The translations under genes and the position numbers were made by a program. 64,000 nucleotides of DNA from Pontibacter litorisediminis (GTDB lineage Bacteria > Bacteroidota > Bacteroidia > Cytophagales > Hymenobacteraceae), in contig NZ_JARDUA010000005.1 in NCBI RefSeq assembly GCF_029360645.1, positions 1 through 64,000 on the forward strand. Reading direction: 5' to 3'. Every line of letters starts with the position of its first letter. The stretch's first letter is position 1. This document shows positions 25,421 to 34,664 of this stretch, piece after piece. Under the pieces are notes generated by a model that saw nothing but the letters and a program-made list of their open reading frames with translations, did no database searches and was not told the DNA's origin.

Positions 25421-26488
25421 CTACTTCAACAGTGCCTTCACCATATGCGGGTCCTGCAGGGCACGGAGATTTTGCTTCAGCTGCTCCAACTCCCGGTTCA
25501 GGTCCTCTTTGGCCCTCTTAAACTTCTGGTCCATTTGCCCGGGGCTGCCGCCAAAGCGGGCGTAAAAGCCTGCGTTGGGGCCAGAAGCGAATTCCTGAAG
25601 TCTGGCTTTGAGCTCATCCTCCTGGTCAGCCAGTATGCGTACGTAGTACTGCAGCCGTTCATCAGGAAGTTCGCTCAGGGCCTGGCCTTGTTCCTGCATA
25701 AACTCCATCTGCAGGCGCAGCAGCTCAAAAAAGTCATCGTGGTGGTAGGCCTGGGTTACGCGTTTCATGGCTTCTTCTTTCCAGGCGCGTTTGGCTGCAT
25801 CCTGCTCCTTATCGGGGTGCAGCTGCTTGGCCAGCTCGGTGTACACGCGGCGGCTGGCTTTGCTGATGTTGCTCAGCTCAGCCTTTGCCTGCGCCTCCTT
25901 GGCAAGCTGCGCTTTGGTTTTGCGGCTTTTCTGGCGGTGCTGCTTTTCACGCTCCCGGCGCTCCATCTCCCGGTCCAACTCCGCCTGTATGCGCTCATAG
26001 TCATCCAGATCTTCGAGTTCACCTGCTGCCTCGGCCTCATCATCCGCTATACTTTCATCCAGGCCTTCTGTACCCTCATCGGTGTAGGCTGCTTTTTCAT
26101 CGTAAGTGAACGCGGCATACCTGTCGTGCAGCTCCACCATGTCCCGGCGCTCATAGTTGCTTATCAAGTCAAAGGAGAGGTTCTCAATAAGGGCAGCTAG
26201 TTTTTCTTTTTCCCGGTAACTGAAAATGGGGAGTGCATAAGCCTCATCAAGCAGTTTGGCCAGCTCCACCCGTTTCTCGAGCTGCTGCTCTATAATAGGC
26301 CGCAGTTCCTTCTCGACACGCTTCTGCGCCAGGTTTATACTTGCGTGCCTGTCTGCAAGCTCCTGCTTCAGTTGGGCTATTAGCGCCGTCTTTTGGTTAA
26401 ACTCCTGCTGCAGCGCGCTCAGTTTTCGCGTGGCCGGAGCGGCGATCTGGGGCGTGAGCTGCCGGACAGGCTTATCAGTTGGTGACAT
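25421..26488 (-). CDS. J-domain (DnaJ-like) protein with coiled coils
   Basis: 355 residues. The N-terminal 130 are coiled-coil-like (LQQEFNQKTALIAQLKQEL and following). A short acidic region with many Asp/Glu is at about 150-170, a highly charged Arg/Lys/Glu stretch follows, and a J domain starts near 225 with the diagnostic HPD tripeptide in KQLHPDKE. The C-terminus is again helical. J domains stimulate Hsp70 (DnaK) ATPase; the client is unknown. No zinc-finger or classical DnaJ C-terminal domains are present. Downstream of it on the same strand lie only small genes. Confidence 0.85.
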   Translation of the reverse strand: MSPTDKPVRQLTPQIAAPATRKLSALQQEFNQKTALIAQLKQELADRHASINLAQKRVEKELRPIIEQQLEKRVELAKLLDEAYALPIFSYREKEKLAALIENLSFDLISNYERRDMVELHDRYAAFTYDEKAAYTDEGTEGLDESIADDEAEAAGELEDLDDYERIQAELDREMERREREKQHRQKSRKTKAQLAKEAQAKAELSNISKASRRVYTELAKQLHPDKEQDAAKRAWKEEAMKRVTQAYHHDDFFELLRLQMEFMQEQGQALSELPDERLQYYVRILADQEDELKARLQEFASGPNAGFYARFGGSPGQMDQKFKRAKEDLNRELEQLKQNLRALQDPHMVKALLK

Positions 26489-26567
26489 AAGGGTATGGCG
26501 GCAAAGTAAATCAGGGGTAAAAGCAAGGCCCTGCAGCAGGCAAAGTTACCAAATTCGGCGCCAGGCG

Positions 26568-27194
26568 TTACTCCTGCGCATCGAAAGGTATAAAACGGTT
26601 GTTTTGCAGCACGTAGAGCGTGGTGCGGTTGTCTTCTAACACTGAAATGCCATCTGTTTTCAGGCTGGCGCTTTGCTGCTGGCGCGGGTTGCGCACCAGC
26701 GAGTCCTGCGAGGCAAGCTTAAGTTGGTAAGTGCTGTAGCGGCCGCCGTTCAGGAGCTGTGCGGGATAGCTGGCCACCTTTACCTCCCGGGGCCGTTGGG
26801 TGTAATCCAGGAAGGCCAGGATTTGGATAGAGTCGTTCTGGAGGACCTGCACCGCGTAGTCGGGTGTGCCGTTGCCGTTAAAATTACCGCGCAGGAACAG
26901 CGGGTTACGAACCTGCGCCTTTTTGTTGGCCATGGCCTGATCGGTGAGTGTGGCCACCTCCGCCTTGGGCTGCCTTTGCTGCAGCAACCGGACTAATGTG
27001 TCGGGGAGGGGGTGCAGAATTGTGCCCTCCTCGGCTGCCTGCGCTATGCTGTCGATGGTGGCTTTGGTGCTGGTGTCTACCTGCGCTGCTATCAGGTCTT
27101 CGTCTGCGGCGCGGTTATAGTTTCCGTCGGCGGAGTCGGAGCCGCAGGAGCTTAAGCAAAGCAGGGCGGCAAGTATGGCGTGGTATGGTTTCAT
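26568..27194 (-). CDS. Lipoprotein of unknown function
   Basis: 208 residues beginning with a type II signal peptide; the lipobox is LSSC with Cys17. The mature protein has a short disordered acidic linker followed by an alpha/beta domain (PLFLRGNFNGNGTPDYAVQVL resembles an FG-GAP-like strand-loop). It should be anchored to the outer or inner membrane. Its neighbours, J-domain and MscS, share orientation but no obvious function. Confidence 0.75.
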   Translation of the reverse strand: MKPYHAILAALLCLSSCGSDSADGNYNRAADEDLIAAQVDTSTKATIDSIAQAAEEGTILHPLPDTLVRLLQQRQPKAEVATLTDQAMANKKAQVRNPLFLRGNFNGNGTPDYAVQVLQNDSIQILAFLDYTQRPREVKVASYPAQLLNGGRYSTYQLKLASQDSLVRNPRQQQSASLKTDGISVLEDNRTTLYVLQNNRFIPFDAQE

Positions 27195-27294
27195 GAAAAT
27201 ATCTGTTTAAGGTAGGCAGGCATACCTGATTGCCTGTCACAAAGTTACAACGTGCATCGGCAGCTATGGGCCCGGATGACATAGATGCGCCGGC

Positions 27295-28701
27295 TTATTC
27301 AGGGCTATTGCCACGGCCTATGGCGCTTGCCTGGGCAGGCACCCCATCGGGGTTGATGAACTGCACCTGCTGGCGAGGGTAAACGGGGATGATCTTGCCC
27401 CGGTACTCGGGTTTGGCTGTTTCCTTGGTGAGGCGTAGCGAGAGTTCGCTCTTCCACTTGCGGCGCTCCCGGGCACCCACCAGGTAGCGGATGATGATGT
27501 TGGTCCAAGACTCTTCCAAAGAGATGAAGACCTGTGGCCTGTCGGTTACATTATAGTCCAGGTCCGCGCGCTTGAGCAAAGCGGCGTAGCTCCGGGCAGG
27601 GTCCACCATGTAATTGCCCAGCAGTTCTTCGGCCACATTGCCGATCACCTCCATCGCGAGCGGAATATCCGACTCATTGGCCACGCCGAAAGCAAGTTCA
27701 TCCCATACAAAAGGGAAGTCGCGCGTCAGGTTAATAACAGTGCCCGTCAGGATCTCGTTGTTTGGGAACGTAACCAAGCGGCCGGTTGGCTGCTCTGCCA
27801 TCACAAAGCCAGGCTGGTAAGGCGCCCCGATCTCCCACACGGTGGTTGTCAGGAAATCAATCCGGTACACATCGCCGAATACATCGCCTACCCGCACCCG
27901 GTCGCCTACGCGGTAGTACCCCTGAAAAGAATTAAGCAGCCAGCCCGTAAAGCTCTCGATCGGCGTCTGTAGCGACCAAGACAAGGCCAGGCCGATCAGG
28001 CCCAGAGAGCCTAGCATGGCGCGTATGTCGCCGGCCACCACACTAATGGCAATGCCTATGGCCAGGAGCCATACGGCAATAGAGAAGAGCGAGATGATGG
28101 CGTTGGAGCGCTCCCAGCGGCCCAGAATTTTCTGGAGCAACAGCCGCAGCAGCCGCACCGCCCCCCAGGCCAGCAACAGCGTGCCCAGGGCGATGAGCAT
28201 CTTGGGCAGGTTGTAAAAAAAGCTGTCCCACATGCCTTGCAAGGCTCCAATGGCTTCGTCTGCCGCTTCCTTGCTCGATAATAGTTGGGAGGTGTCTGTT
28301 GCGGCAGCGCCGGCAACTGAGTCTGCGGCCACTAAGTCCTCCACGGCTATCTCCTCGATAACGGCTACCGTGTCGATGGTATCCTGCCCACCCCCCTGCG
28401 CCAGGCCTGCCTCGCTCGGGGCGAAGAGCAGCATCATAAAGCCCGTGATGGCCACTGCCAGTATGGTGGCCTGCCGAAAGTTCTTGAGCCTGTTCTTAGC
28501 ACCCTCCACCGCCGAGCCACGCCTTACACGCCGGCTTCGTGCTTTGCGGGAAAGCCTTTTAGCCGCTTGGGAGGAGCGGCCAGCGCCGTAAGTCTGCCCC
28601 GGCTCAGGGGCGGCGTAGCGGGCCCTGCCGTAGGCTGTTTCCTGCTTTGGTGTGCGGCTGGAGCTCCTGGTGTTTCTGCTGTTGTAGGCTGATGATGGCA
28701 T
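27295..28701 (-). CDS. MscS-family mechanosensitive channel
   Basis: 468 residues from the ATG at 28701. The MscS core is clear: pore helix region MLGSLGLIGLALSWSLQT, then the beta domain GYYRVGDRVRVGDVFGDVYRI and VTFPNNEILTGTVINLT. Two or three preceding helices and a signal-peptide-like segment (ILAVAITGFMMLLF...AGLAQ) lie before it. The first about 75 residues are unusually basic and Ser/Arg-rich. A GTG at 28509 would start just before the signal-like segment and remove most of that extension, so the true start is uncertain. The channel relieves turgor after osmotic down-shock. Confidence 0.9.
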   Translation of the reverse strand: MPSSAYNSRNTRSSSRTPKQETAYGRARYAAPEPGQTYGAGRSSQAAKRLSRKARSRRVRRGSAVEGAKNRLKNFRQATILAVAITGFMMLLFAPSEAGLAQGGGQDTIDTVAVIEEIAVEDLVAADSVAGAAATDTSQLLSSKEAADEAIGALQGMWDSFFYNLPKMLIALGTLLLAWGAVRLLRLLLQKILGRWERSNAIISLFSIAVWLLAIGIAISVVAGDIRAMLGSLGLIGLALSWSLQTPIESFTGWLLNSFQGYYRVGDRVRVGDVFGDVYRIDFLTTTVWEIGAPYQPGFVMAEQPTGRLVTFPNNEILTGTVINLTRDFPFVWDELAFGVANESDIPLAMEVIGNVAEELLGNYMVDPARSYAALLKRADLDYNVTDRPQVFISLEESWTNIIIRYLVGARERRKWKSELSLRLTKETAKPEYRGKIIPVYPRQQVQFINPDGVPAQASAIGRGNSPE

Positions 28702-28894
28702 GAAATACGTGTTTTCGAGGTTCGGTGCTGTGGTCTTACCTTCCCCTCCCTATACGGAAGAAACGGCCAATGTTGTAAAGCGGCTGGAGCAGCCGGGGCC
28801 TTGGCTGCTCATATTCTCTCCTGATAATCAGGTAGTACTTATACTTGCGGAACGCTTTTACGTATGTTGTTCTTGAACTAAAACTATAGCTCGT

Positions 28895-29419
28895 ATGAAC
28901 AAATCTAAGGTAATGAGTTGGTGCATGCTGTTGGTTGGCATGCTGATGTCTTTTAGCGTGCTGGCACAGGGTAACCAGCAGAAGGCGAGTCCGGCAGCCA
29001 CTGCCACGGGCAAAGTCGGAGATGTGACGGTAACAGTCAACTACAGCAGCCCTTCGGTGAAAGGCCGCAACATTTGGGGCGGTTTGGTGCCTTACGGGCA
29101 GGTGTGGCGCTCTGGCGCCAACGAGGCTACCACCGTAACCTTTGACAAGGATGTGCTGGTGGAAGGCGAGCGGCTGCCCGCAGGCACCTATAGTTTCTAC
29201 ACCTTGCCTAGTGAAGAGGAATGGACTGTGATCTTTAACAAAACAGCCAAGCAGTGGGGAACGCAATACGACGAAAAGCAGGATGCGCTGCGCGTAAAGG
29301 TAACACCGCGTAAATCCGGTGAAATGAACGAGCGCCTGAAGTATGATGTGACGGACGAAGGGTTGTTGTTGAGCTGGGAGAACCTGGAAGTGCCGGTGAA
29401 GATAACGGCTGGTAAATAG
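28895..29419 (+). CDS. DUF2911 secreted protein
   Basis: 174 residues with a signal peptide ending SVLAQG (about residue 26). The mature domain matches DUF2911: VTVNYSSPSVKGRNIWGGLVPYG, VWRSGANEATTV, LPAGTYSFYTLP and WTVIFNK. This family is common and secreted in Bacteroidota, with no established biochemical activity. It is divergent from the MscS gene and ends at a perfect 26-bp hairpin. Confidence 0.92.
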   Translation: MNKSKVMSWCMLLVGMLMSFSVLAQGNQQKASPAATATGKVGDVTVTVNYSSPSVKGRNIWGGLVPYGQVWRSGANEATTVTFDKDVLVEGERLPAGTYSFYTLPSEEEWTVIFNKTAKQWGTQYDEKQDALRVKVTPRKSGEMNERLKYDVTDEGLLLSWENLEVPVKITAGK

Positions 29420-29428
29420 GCTAAGTAT

Positions 29429-29486
29429 AAAGTATAAGCAAAGGGGGCAGTTGCTACAATGCAACTGCCCCCTTTGCTTATACTTT
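29429..29486 (+). terminator. Terminator, perfect 26-bp stem
   Basis: Arms 29429-29454 and 29461-29486 are exact reverse complements around a 6-base loop, nine bases after the DUF2911 stop. The stem base again contains AAGTATA/TATACTT. Confidence 0.85.
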
Positions 29487-29526
29487 CAAAAGGTTTTGCC
29501 TGTAACCGGAGGTTGATTATACTTTA

Positions 29527-30120
29527 TACCTTCTGCTGGCGCAAGCGTCCGCTTGTGCCTTTCCTAGCCGCAGCTTCCCCTACTGGAAACAAGCTATCCT
29601 TACTAGCTCCCGTTTATCCTCCAGACTTACATGCAGCTCGTTTCACCTCTAGCTTTTGTGCTCTCAAGCCCGAGAGGGCTCGCCTTCGGGCATCGCGCTG
29701 TCTACATTTCCTTTGCTCCTGACGTCGCAATGCCGCTAAGGCGGCACCAGAAATCTAGAAGGCGCTCAACCCAAAGGCTGGAAACAGGTTCGATAGCTAA
29801 GACTGTTACTACTGTCCCCTTGAGGACAAGTGAGAGCGCGAGTTCGAAACTTGCGAGCGCAGCTCTAGGGGTGTAATCGTCTCTTGAAAGGCTCCCTCTC
29901 CTGTTTTTAGGAGAGGGTTGGGGAGAAGTGAATTCCCCTCCTGGGAGGGGTTGGGGTGGGTTTATACTTGTGCTGATGAGGACTGCAGCTATGCCACTTA
30001 CACTTCAGCAAAAGCAACTACAGGCTCCCCTCCTTGGCTAAGGAGGGGTAGGGGTGGTTGGACCCGGTGCTGCATAAAACTCCCCCCTGTTTTTAGGGGA
30101 GGGTTGGGAAGGGGTAATCG
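29527..30120 (+). repeat. Composite intergenic repeat, locus B
   Basis: The approximately 300-bp structured repeat (29527-29813) is followed by four hairpin modules: 29889-29925 (CCTCTCC/GGAGAGG), 29934-29967 (CCCCTCC/GGAGGGG), 30026-30075 (CCTCCTTGG/CTAAGGAGG then GGGGTGGTTGGACCCGG) and 30080-30118. It fills most of the 824-bp gap between the DUF2911 and DUF2157 genes. No convincing gene lies in the gap. Confidence 0.85.
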
Positions 30121-30243
30121 TCCCATAAATCCTTATCCAGCCAAAACTCACTTTTTCCCAAAATCTCCCAAAATCAAAGTATAAACTCGTATTGTTTCCG
30201 AGCTGCCGTTTCTGTACTTTTCTTTTTGCTAAGCCCAAGGCCT

Positions 30244-31209
30244 ATGAGACAGAGTATTAACCGGGAGCTGATCTACAGCGTTGCCCGGCACAGCAACTGG
30301 CAGGCAGCCGGTATCGAAAACAAGCTGCGGAGCGAGGAGGTATATGCTACCGCCCGCAGCTGGGCCACCTTTGTCCGGCTTTTCTTGCTGGGTACGGGTG
30401 CCAGTTTTACCCTGGCAGGCATCGTCTTCTTTTTCGCCTACAACTGGGCCGATATGCACAAGTTCGTGAAGCTGGGCCTGCTGGAGTTCCTGCTGCTGGC
30501 TACCACCCTGGCTGCGCTTCTCCCCAAATTCAGCAAAACCATCCGGAACGTGCTGCTAACAGGTAGTGCCGTGCTGGTAGGTGTGCTGTTTGCCGTGTAT
30601 GGGCAGATCTACCAGACCGGTGCCAACGCCTTCGACTTCTTCTGGGGCTGGACCTACTGCGTGGTGCTGTGGGTACTGGTGGCCAACTTCCAGCCGCTGT
30701 GGTTTATTTTCCTGGCGCTGCTCAACACCACGTTTATACTTTATACCCAGCAGGTAGCCACCCATTGGAGCTTTGCCCTGGTGCTGGATGCGCTGTTTGT
30801 ACTTAATGCTGCGGCCGTGGTAGTGTGGGAGGTGCTGGCAGTAAAAGGAAAAGTAAATGTGCAGCACAGGTGGTTTCCCAGAATCGTAGGGCTGGCCGCA
30901 ATTGTGTTCATCACCATCAGCATGATTTCGCTCCTGTTTAGCAATTTCGAAGAAGACTATGGCCTGGCGCTCTTGCTGGGATGCGGCATGTATGGCGGGG
31001 CCATCTGGTACGGCAAACGGGTGCGCGAGCTGTTTTACCTCACGGCTGTTCCCTTTAGTGCGATCGCTTTCCTTACCGCGCTTTTTCTGAGAATCGGAGA
31101 GAACCTGCCTGAACTGATGTTCATGCTGGTCACAGTGTTTGTGGTTGGCAGCATTACCTTGCTGGTGCAGTACCTGGGCAACCTTTACCGACAGTGGCAT
31201 GGAAAATAA
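30244..31209 (+). CDS. DUF2157 membrane protein
   Basis: Starting at 30244 (MRQSINRELIYSVAR) gives 321 residues: a cytoplasmic N-terminal helix pair (about 1-45) followed by about ten membrane helices. The N-terminal RELIYSVARHSNW and the first helices FTLAGIVFFFAYNWADM are typical of DUF2157. This family is nearly always followed by DUF4401 and GDYXXLXY genes, as here; the three genes overlap and form one operon. Function of the complex is not known. Confidence 0.9.
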   Translation: MRQSINRELIYSVARHSNWQAAGIENKLRSEEVYATARSWATFVRLFLLGTGASFTLAGIVFFFAYNWADMHKFVKLGLLEFLLLATTLAALLPKFSKTIRNVLLTGSAVLVGVLFAVYGQIYQTGANAFDFFWGWTYCVVLWVLVANFQPLWFIFLALLNTTFILYTQQVATHWSFALVLDALFVLNAAAVVVWEVLAVKGKVNVQHRWFPRIVGLAAIVFITISMISLLFSNFEEDYGLALLLGCGMYGGAIWYGKRVRELFYLTAVPFSAIAFLTALFLRIGENLPELMFMLVTVFVVGSITLLVQYLGNLYRQWHGK

Positions 31210-32275
31210 CGAGACAGCACAGCTCGACGCGCTGCTGCAGGAGCTAGCGCAGGAGCAGCCCGGCTTTACCTTCGACCGCGACAGCATCGTGGCGGAGAAC
31301 ACCGCCACGGCTTCGCTTATGAAGCGTGTTCCTATTAAGGTGCTAACCATCCTGGGCAGCCTGTTGGGCATGGCTACTTTTATAGGCTTCCTGCTGGCGG
31401 CCGGTCTGTACAACTCCAGTATAGGGATGCTGTTTTTTGGCCTGTGCAGCTTGGCGGGGGCAGAGGCCCTGATCAGAACGAAAAAAGATGCCTCTGCGGA
31501 CTCTATCGGAGTTTCGCTCTACATAACAGGTTATGTGCTGCTGGCTGTTGGTATAGGGCAGTTTACTGAAAATACCACGGCAGTAGCCGTGATACTGGCA
31601 TGTGTGGCAGCAATAGCCATCGGGGTTACAGTAAGCACTATAAGCGTGTTTATCGCGGTGCTGGTGCTGAACGGAAGTTTGCTGGGCCTGATCTTCATCC
31701 ATAAGGTATACTTCCTTTCCCACGGTTTTACGGCCATACTTGCTCTTGTACTTACCTTCCTGAGCCTGAACGAGGCCAGGTTAATCGCTGTTTCCCGCCG
31801 CTTTGCGCTGGTGCTGGGACCGGTGAGGATGGGCGTAATCTTCTCGCTAGCAGCCACACTGGCGCTGTTCGTGCACCAGAAGTTCCTATCTACTACCATA
31901 GCGCACCTCTGGGTATCGAGTCTGGTGCTGATCGGTTGCCTGCTGCTGCTCGTGTACCGTGTGCTGCGCGATGTGGCTATACTTAGCCCGAAAACAAAGC
32001 TGGTCATTTATACTTGCGCGGTGCTCTTGCTGGCGCCGTTTATACTTACCCCCTCGGTGCCGGGGGCGCTGCTTATACTTTTGGCCAGCTTCTACATCGG
32101 CCACAAACCGGGCTTTTGGGTGGGGCTGCTGGCGCTTGTATACTTCATCGTCCTCTACTACTACGACCTGAACATGACGCTGCTTGCCAAATCCGGTGTG
32201 TTGGTGGCGAGTGGGCTGCTGTTTCTGGGTGGGTTTATACTTCTCAACAATTACCTCAAACACCATGCTGACTAA
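31199..32275 (+). CDS. DUF4401 membrane protein
   Basis: From the Met at 31199, overlapping the previous stop by 11 bases, the product is 358 residues: a soluble N-terminal stretch (about 1-40, Glu/Gln-rich) and about ten membrane helices. This matches DUF4401, the usual partner of DUF2157. Codon use switches to ATA-CTT at several FIL/LIL positions where TATACTT occurs, although ATC and CTG are the usual choices nearby. Confidence 0.9.
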   Translation: MENNETAQLDALLQELAQEQPGFTFDRDSIVAENTATASLMKRVPIKVLTILGSLLGMATFIGFLLAAGLYNSSIGMLFFGLCSLAGAEALIRTKKDASADSIGVSLYITGYVLLAVGIGQFTENTTAVAVILACVAAIAIGVTVSTISVFIAVLVLNGSLLGLIFIHKVYFLSHGFTAILALVLTFLSLNEARLIAVSRRFALVLGPVRMGVIFSLAATLALFVHQKFLSTTIAHLWVSSLVLIGCLLLLVYRVLRDVAILSPKTKLVIYTCAVLLLAPFILTPSVPGALLILLASFYIGHKPGFWVGLLALVYFIVLYYYDLNMTLLAKSGVLVASGLLFLGGFILLNNYLKHHAD

Positions 32276-32762
32276 ACGGGTGATCATCATACTTACTAAC
32301 CTGGCGCTGCTGCTGGTGATGTTTAACTTCTCGGTGGCAGAGAAGGAAGAGGTGCTGGAAAACGGCGAGCTGGTGTTGCTGAAACTGGCCCCTGTAGACC
32401 CGCGCTCGCTCATGCAGGGCGACTACATGCGCCTGAGCTACGCCATCAGCCAGACAGAGGACCTGGAGAAGCTGCCTGCCAGAGGATACGCCGTAATAAA
32501 GCTGGACGAAAAGCAGGTGGCGCAACTGGTTCGCTACCAAAAAGACAAGGTGCCGCTGCACCCGCAGGAGCACCTGCTCAGGTACACCAAGGGCGAGTGG
32601 AGCATCAATTTGGGTGCTGAGTCATACTTTTTCGAAGAAGGGCAGGCCAAGGTGTTTGAGGCGGCAGAATACGGCGGGCTGAAGGTGGATGAGCAGGGCA
32701 ACAGTATCCTGGTGGGGCTTTACGACGCGCAGCGGCAGCTGATTCAGCCGGAGCGGAAGTGA
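32265..32762 (+). CDS. GDYXXLXY-family protein
   Basis: The Met at 32265 overlaps the DUF4401 stop by 11 bases and gives 165 residues. A single N-terminal membrane anchor (about 5-22) precedes the family motif GDYMRLSY. The rest is a soluble, probably periplasmic, domain. It is the third member of the DUF2157-DUF4401-GDYXXLXY operon, an association seen across bacteria; no biochemical function is established. Confidence 0.92.
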   Translation: MLTKRVIIILTNLALLLVMFNFSVAEKEEVLENGELVLLKLAPVDPRSLMQGDYMRLSYAISQTEDLEKLPARGYAVIKLDEKQVAQLVRYQKDKVPLHPQEHLLRYTKGEWSINLGAESYFFEEGQAKVFEAAEYGGLKVDEQGNSILVGLYDAQRQLIQPERK

Positions 32763-32811
32763 TAGCGACTCCTGCTCTGGATGTCTCTGTCCGTGTAAAG
32801 TGTGCTCCTAT

Positions 32812-33480
32812 ACTTTATGCCTAAGCTGGCGCAAGCGTCCGCTTGTGCCTCTCTTAGCCGCTGCTCCCGCTGCCTGAACAAAGCTATCCTTCCAGCTGGC
32901 GCGACTTACCCTGTTGCTGCTGCTTCCTGCAACTGGAAGCAGGCTATCCTTACTAGCTGCCGTTCATCCTCCAGACTTATTAGCGGCTTGTTTCATCTTA
33001 AGCTTTGGCTCCCTCCAGGCCGGGAGGCCTCGTCTTCGGGCATCGCGCTGTCTATATTTCCTTTGCTGTCGCAATTTCGCTAAAGCGAAACCGGAAATCT
33101 AGAAGGCGCTCAACCCAAAGACTGGGAATATGTTCGATAGCCACTGCTATTACGACTGTCCCCTTGAGGGGACTACAGGGGTGTTAAAGCAGAACCTATG
33201 AAATATATACTTCAGCACCAGTAATAACAGGCTCCCTTAGCCAAGGAGTGGTAGGGGTGGTTGGACCCGGTGCTACTGAACTCCCTCCCCCTGTTCTTAG
33301 GGGAGGGCCGGGGTGGGGTTAATTCCCCTCCTCGGAGGGGCTGGGGGTGGGTTTATACTTCTGCTGATGCGACCCCAGCAGCCATAAAGCTTATACTTCA
33401 GCATCAGTAATGACAGAACTCTCCTCCTTTGACAAGGAGGGGTAGGGGTGGTTGGACCCGGTGTTACAGAATTCCTGTCC
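32812..33480 (+). repeat. Composite intergenic repeat, locus C
   Basis: The structured repeat (32812-33145) carries an internal partial duplication of the GCTTCC/GGAAGC hairpin segment. It is followed by hairpin modules at about 33225-33275, 33287-33325, 33327-33360 and 33415-33475. The stretch from GTGGGTTTATACTT through GACCCGGTG is closely similar to locus B. The remaining gap to 33740 shows no gene. Confidence 0.85.
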
Positions 33481-33740
33481 TTTAGGCTAGCTAAAGCACG
33501 AGCTTCAAAGAACGATCGTAGCTCTATCTTATGGCAGCATACTTCTACTTCACCTCCCTTCCTCCAGAACCTTACTAGAAGAAAAACTAGTGGCATGGGT
33601 TACTTGGACGGTTAAAGAAGCTGTAAGTGTAATGCCCTTACCTATCCAGGTCTTACCAAACTTTTTAGGGAAGAAGTAAGGTGTTAGGCTGAATTCTAAA
33701 ACAGCCGAGAAACCCTTCTCCTAGAGCAAAAAGGAGCCCG

Positions 33741-34664
33741 CTACACCCGCAGCTCTTTCTGGCTCATGTTCCGGAGGTCCTCCAGTCTAAACTTATCCAG
33801 AAAGCTCCTGGCATCCGTTATATTTCTCTCCTGCCAGCCTAGCGTGTGCGCTATGGTTTGCCAGAACGCTTTGCTGCTGAGGCCGCCTTTGCGCATCTCT
33901 GTAATAGATAGGGAGTCGTGGGATTTGGAGAGCTTGCCGCCCTCGGGGTCTGCTACCAGCGGGTGGTGCACAAAGTTTATACTTGTAAAGGCTTCCGCGC
34001 CCAGTAGTTGCGCCAGGTACAGTTGTGCTGCTGTGGAAGAAAGCAGGTCTTCGCCCCGCACGATGGTGTTGATGCCCATCTGCAGGTCGTCGGCCAGCGA
34101 AGCAATCTGGTAGGCGGGGATACCTTCCTTGCGCTGCACCACGAAGTCAGGCATCTCCTCGGCTAGTTTTACCGTGGAGGTTTGCAGCAGCTGGTCCTGA
34201 AAGGTAACCTCTGTACCTTCAGGTATGCGGATGCGCCAGGCAATGCCGGACTGGTGCAGGGGCAGCTGCTCGTGGCGGCAGGTATGCAGGTCGCAGGTGC
34301 TGCTGGGCAGTGCGGCCAGTTGTTTGCGGGAGCAAGGGCAGGCGTAAACAACTCCCTGCTCTACCAGTTGCTGCAGCAGGGCATGGTAGCGCGGCAGGCG
34401 CAGGTGCTGCGAGTAACCTTTCAGAAAGTCCTCGGCATCGGCAGGGCCCTCGTCATAATCCAGTCCCATAAAGTGCAGCGTGTCGAAGATATCCTGCAGA
34501 TACTCCGGCCGGAAGCGGGCATTGTCCAGGTCATCGACCCGAAGCACCACGGTGCCGTTCTGCTGCCGCGCCAGCGCCCACGTAATGGCAAACGAGAGCG
34601 CGTTGCCCAGGTGCAGGTAGCCGCTGGGGGTGGGGGCGATGCGGGTTTTCAGCGTTGAAGGCAT
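33741..34664 (-). CDS. gluQ: Glutamyl-Q tRNA(Asp) synthetase-like protein
   Basis: From the Met at 34664 it has 307 residues (another Met is at 34676). It is a truncated GluRS catalytic core: the HIGH-like TPSGYLHLGN near the N-terminus, a Cys cluster (ACPCSRKQL then TCDLHTC) in the zinc-binding position, and the KMSKS-equivalent GGKLSKS. There is no anticodon-binding domain, as in YadB/GluQRS, which attaches glutamate to queuosine in tRNA-Asp. The size and Cys motif favour GluQRS over a full GluRS. Confidence 0.88.
   Translation of the reverse strand: MPSTLKTRIAPTPSGYLHLGNALSFAITWALARQQNGTVVLRVDDLDNARFRPEYLQDIFDTLHFMGLDYDEGPADAEDFLKGYSQHLRLPRYHALLQQLVEQGVVYACPCSRKQLAALPSSTCDLHTCRHEQLPLHQSGIAWRIRIPEGTEVTFQDQLLQTSTVKLAEEMPDFVVQRKEGIPAYQIASLADDLQMGINTIVRGEDLLSSTAAQLYLAQLLGAEAFTSINFVHHPLVADPEGGKLSKSHDSLSITEMRKGGLSSKAFWQTIAHTLGWQERNITDARSFLDKFRLEDLRNMSQKELRV

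Noticed and set aside
29459..29722. Plus-strand frame in composite repeat locus B as a gene
   Set aside because: It begins in the terminator stem and reads through the 300-bp repeat; the peptide is Cys/Arg-rich with no start context. I treat it as repeat sequence and mention it only as a shared open frame.
29843..29870. GTTCGAAACTTGCGAGC as a tRNA T-arm
   Set aside because: The conserved GTTCRANYC form with matching T stem and acceptor stem cannot be built from the surrounding sequence. No other tRNA-like fold was seen in the window.
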